Assembly: GCA_944376955.1 (NCBI GenBank)
Contig: CALWEB010000100.1
Coordinates: 1 to 6,963 of the forward strand
Direction of reading: 5' to 3'
DNA: 6,963 bases
Source of the DNA: an uncultured Agathobaculum sp.
GTDB lineage: Bacteria > Bacillota > Clostridia > Oscillospirales > Butyricicoccaceae
Below are positions 6,315-6,963 of this stretch, one piece after another. The stretch's first letter is position 1, and every line of letters begins with the position of its first letter. Under the pieces are notes generated by a model, which searched no databases, had not been told where the DNA came from, and was given only the letters and a program-made list of their open reading frames with translations. Position numbers and translations under genes: made by a program.

Positions 6315-6372
6315 GCACCTATGCTTTGCCATACGGAATGCCCACAGTATACCATTCCGTGTGGCAAGGTGC
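6315..6372. repeat. Long imperfect inverted repeat in the convergent intergenic region
   Basis: The outer arms GCACC (6315-6319) and GGTGC (6368-6372) enclose a 15-position stem: TTGCCA, one T-G wobble and ACGGAATG at 6326-6340, paired with 6353-6367. The loop is 12 bases (6341-6352). The left arm has a 6-base bulge, TATGCT (6320-6325). Neither side carries a T-tract, so it is not a normal terminator. It could be a REP-like or MITE-like intergenic element, a transcript 3'-end structure or a binding site. Copy number elsewhere in the genome cannot be seen here. Confidence 0.7.
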
Positions 6373-6410
6373 CCGAGACCTAATTTCTATCCAAATTCCA
6401 ATCAATTCCT

Positions 6411-6860
6411 TTACATTTCGCCCTTCCATACGCGGGCCAAGATATCTTTCAGTACCAGCATTGCATCCGTATGGTTATAGCCGTAATCCACCCGCAGCTG
6501 GGTTAACATTTCCCGCAGTGGCGGCGCATAGTCTTGGATGCGCACCTTTTCATGATAGGTGGCTAATACCGGATATTTCTTGCTCCACACCTTGTTCCAG
6601 TCGATCTTTGCCTGCATTTCTTCGCTTACACTGTCGATCATCTGCTGCGCCTGCTGTTCGTCGAAATCATACTCAATCAGCTCATCCAGCGTCATGCGAT
6701 AAAGGACGGCCAATCGCTTGGACTGCCGGATGTCCGGCAGTGTTTCGTCGGTTTCCCATTTCGAAATCGTCTGGCGGCTGACGCCCAGCTTCTCTGCCAC
6801 ATTTTCCTGTGACAAACCGCTCTTTTTACGGGCGTGATACAAACTGCTTCCTAAACGCAT
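6411..6860 (-). CDS. XRE-family helix-turn-helix transcriptional regulator
   Basis: The 149-residue protein begins with an XRE/Cro-C1-type DNA-binding domain, roughly residues 7-61. It shows LSQENVAEKLGVSRQTISKWE (16-36), the two-helix core in which SRQTISKW is the typical recognition helix, followed by LPD and a conserved fifth-helix region (KRLAVLYRMTLDELIEYD). The remaining 85 or so residues are charged and probably mostly helical, with no motif I recognise; they may serve oligomerisation or sensing. No membrane segment is evident. The ATG at 6860 has an excellent GGAGGAGGAG site 7 bases upstream (6868-6877). It converges on the rib operon and is separated from it by a bidirectional terminator, so a role in riboflavin control is not implied. 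Its target is unknown, but autoregulation is plausible given dyads in its own promoter. Confidence 0.88.
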   Translation of the reverse strand: MRLGSSLYHARKKSGLSQENVAEKLGVSRQTISKWETDETLPDIRQSKRLAVLYRMTLDELIEYDFDEQQAQQMIDSVSEEMQAKIDWNKVWSKKYPVLATYHEKVRIQDYAPPLREMLTQLRVDYGYNHTDAMLVLKDILARVWKGEM

Positions 6861-6892
6861 CGTCTTTCTCCTCCTCCAATGTCCTCCATATC

Positions 6893-6930
6893 AGTATACC
6901 GGCCCAGCCGGCAAATTTCCACCAATGGAA
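6893..6930 (-). promoter_or_regulatory. Promoter and possible operator dyads of the XRE regulator
   Basis: On the minus strand TATACT (6893-6898) is a good -10 hexamer about 33 bases upstream of the start codon. At 17 bases further upstream the sequence is only TGGAAA (6916-6921), a weak -35. Two inverted repeats overlap this region: CCGGC-CCA-GCCGG (6899-6911) in the spacer and TTCCA-CCAA-TGGAA (6917-6930) over the -35 position. A weak -35 covered by a dyad is consistent with an operator, perhaps for self-repression; this is inference. Confidence 0.45.
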
Positions 6931-6963
6931 GCCGTCAATTTCGCCCGTTTTGTTCACAGACAC

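Noticed and set aside
6326..6781. 151-codon plus-strand frame opposite the XRE gene
   Set aside because: It is antisense to a clear HTH protein, passes through the inverted repeat, and has no recognisable domain.
1..6963. CRISPR arrays, tRNA or rRNA genes, transposases, phage genes, defence or toxin-antitoxin pairs
   Set aside because: I looked for spaced direct repeats, cloverleaf or rRNA signatures and mobile-element proteins and saw none. The lone XRE gene has no visible toxin partner within the window.

Overview
The window looks like an ordinary chromosomal stretch from a Gram-positive Firmicute, most likely a GC-rich member of the Clostridia (Oscillospirales-like). This rests on a lepA-hemW gene pair, a B. 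subtilis-ordered ribD-ribE-ribBA-ribH operon behind an FMN riboswitch, strong AGGAGG-type ribosome binding sites, sigma-A-type promoters, intrinsic terminators, and AT-rich intergenic DNA between GC-rich genes. The genus cannot be fixed from the sequence alone.

Layout. Positions 1-2105, minus strand: the first 75 codons of hemW (cut by the window edge) are joined by a 4-base ATGA overlap to a complete lepA (EF4 GTPase), which starts with GTG and has its own extended -10 promoter. Positions 2106-2665: a divergent intergenic region. Going rightwards it holds a plus-strand terminator hairpin with no gene in front of it, a sigma-A promoter, a small hairpin at the predicted transcript 5' end, an FMN riboswitch, and two successive terminator-like hairpins. 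Positions 2666-6129, plus strand: the riboflavin operon ribD, ribE, ribBA, ribH. Positions 6130-6410: a convergent intergenic region with a strong bidirectional terminator and a long imperfect inverted repeat. Positions 6411-6963, minus strand: an XRE-family regulator with its promoter region.

How the genes work together. RibBA makes both precursors: its GTP cyclohydrolase II half opens GTP and its DHBP synthase half makes the four-carbon unit from ribulose 5-phosphate. RibD deaminates and reduces the pyrimidine. After a dephosphorylation by an enzyme not encoded here, RibH condenses the two precursors to lumazine and RibE dismutates lumazine to riboflavin. FMN made from riboflavin would bind the leader riboswitch and stop transcription before ribD. 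The LepA/HemW pair and the XRE regulator have no evident functional link to riboflavin.

I found no previously undescribed system. The points worth a second look are in the non-coding DNA: the orphan terminator, the tandem hairpins of the riboswitch expression platform, the inverted repeat after the operon, and the dyads in the regulator's promoter.
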